Assembly (NCBI GenBank): GCA_002413075.1
Contig: DHWG01000045.1
Span: 1-5,478, forward strand
Source: Desulfosporosinus sp. UBA5188
GTDB lineage: Bacteria > Bacillota > Desulfitobacteriia > Desulfitobacteriales > Desulfitobacteriaceae
DNA length: 5,478 nt
Direction: 5' to 3'
The translations under genes and the position numbers were made by a program. Position 1 is the stretch's first letter; each line of letters starts with the position of its first letter. Below are positions 5,361-5,478 of this stretch, one piece after another. The notes under the pieces were generated by a model, which saw only the letters and a list, made by a program, of their open reading frames with translations, was not told the DNA's origin and made no database searches.

Positions 5361-5374
5361 TTGGAGGGAAAGTT

Positions 5375-5478
5375 ATGACCACGTTTTTTGCGAAAGCACA
5401 AGACCAAGAGCGCAAATGGTTTATCATTGACGCTGCGGGAATCCCCTTGGGCCGTATTGCTACTGAAGCAGCACGTCT
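5375..5478 (+). CDS. rplM: 50S ribosomal protein L13, N-terminal part (partial)
   Basis: The window ends inside this gene, with 34 complete codons visible. The translation MTTFFAKAQDQERKWFIIDA followed by AGIPLGRIATEAAR matches the L13 N-terminus (xERKWxVVDAxGxxLGRLAxExA). L13 is an early-assembly 23S rRNA-binding protein of the large subunit. The ATG is 7 nt after GGAGG (5363-5367). In nearly all bacteria rpsI (S9) follows, and it would be expected just beyond the window. It has its own promoter and structured leader, so it appears to be regulated separately from truA. Confidence 0.95.
   Translation, partial: MTTFFAKAQDQERKWFIIDAAGIPLGRIATEAAR

Larger units (their letters stand above)
5260..5374 (+). 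promoter_or_regulatory. rplM 5' leader, probable cis-regulatory RNA
   Basis: From the predicted transcription start to the rplM ATG there are ~115 nt with several structured elements. GGCATA (5302-5307) can pair with TATGCC (5269-5274), while its first five bases can instead pair with ATGCC (5294-5298); the two cannot coexist. GGCT (5277-5280) pairs with AGCC (5288-5291) around 7 nt. A 16-nt sequence is repeated at 5281 and 5316. A palindrome TGATAA-T-TTATCA lies at 5336-5348, ending 14 nt before the ribosome binding site. Ribosomal protein L13 leaders are known in low-GC Gram-positives and are thought to mediate autogenous control. Whether this one belongs to that known family cannot be judged by eye. 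Confidence 0.55.

Noticed and set aside
5242..5427. Minus-strand 61-aa open frame over the rplM leader
   Set aside because: It runs antisense through the promoter, the leader and the rplM start, and has no recognisable motif; the + strand signals explain the region.

Overview
The window looks like a piece of a Firmicutes chromosome, most plausibly a Clostridia/Peptococcaceae-type organism (Desulfosporosinus or Desulfitobacterium relatives come to mind, but I cannot prove the genus). The reasons are strong AGGAGG-type ribosome binding sites, frequent TTG starts, a Firmicutes-type 315-aa RpoA, and the gene order rpsK-rpsD-rpoA-rplQ-ecfA-ecfT-truA-rplM. That order is the classic distal end of the ribosomal-protein supercluster in low-GC Gram-positives. 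All genes lie on the + strand and are tightly packed.

Region 1 (1-2071) is the alpha-operon end. It holds the last 14 codons of rpsK (S11), rpsD (S4, four-cysteine zinc form), rpoA (RNA polymerase alpha) and rplQ (L17, TTG start). A 10+10-bp hairpin without a real U-tract follows rplQ (2083-2126).

Region 2 (2156-4379) is the shared ATPase/transmembrane module of an energy-coupling factor (ECF) vitamin transporter. The two ATPases that are usually separate genes (ecfA1, ecfA2) are fused here into one 482-aa double-NBD protein. The membrane coupling protein EcfT follows. Its conserved N-terminus lies upstream of any ATG/GTG/TTG in its frame, so it starts at a rare codon (ATC at 3618), or is reached by slippage, or the G6 run carries an indel. 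No substrate-binding S component is visible; in group II ECF systems S components are encoded elsewhere.

Region 3 (4417-5205) is truA, the tRNA pseudouridine 38-40 synthase.

Region 4 (5206-5478) has a good sigma-A promoter (TTGACA-17-TAAAAT) and a ~115-nt leader before rplM (L13), of which only the first 34 codons are present. The leader holds a 16-nt direct repeat, mutually exclusive hairpins, and two ATGA-overlapping mini-ORFs that share the peptide MIEPH. This is the most likely undescribed element in the window.

The genes combine translation (S11, S4, L17, L13), transcription (alpha), tRNA modification (TruA) and vitamin/metal uptake energising (EcfA-EcfT). The protein-coding content is mostly ordinary core genome. 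The interest lies in the fusion, the odd starts and the rplM leader.
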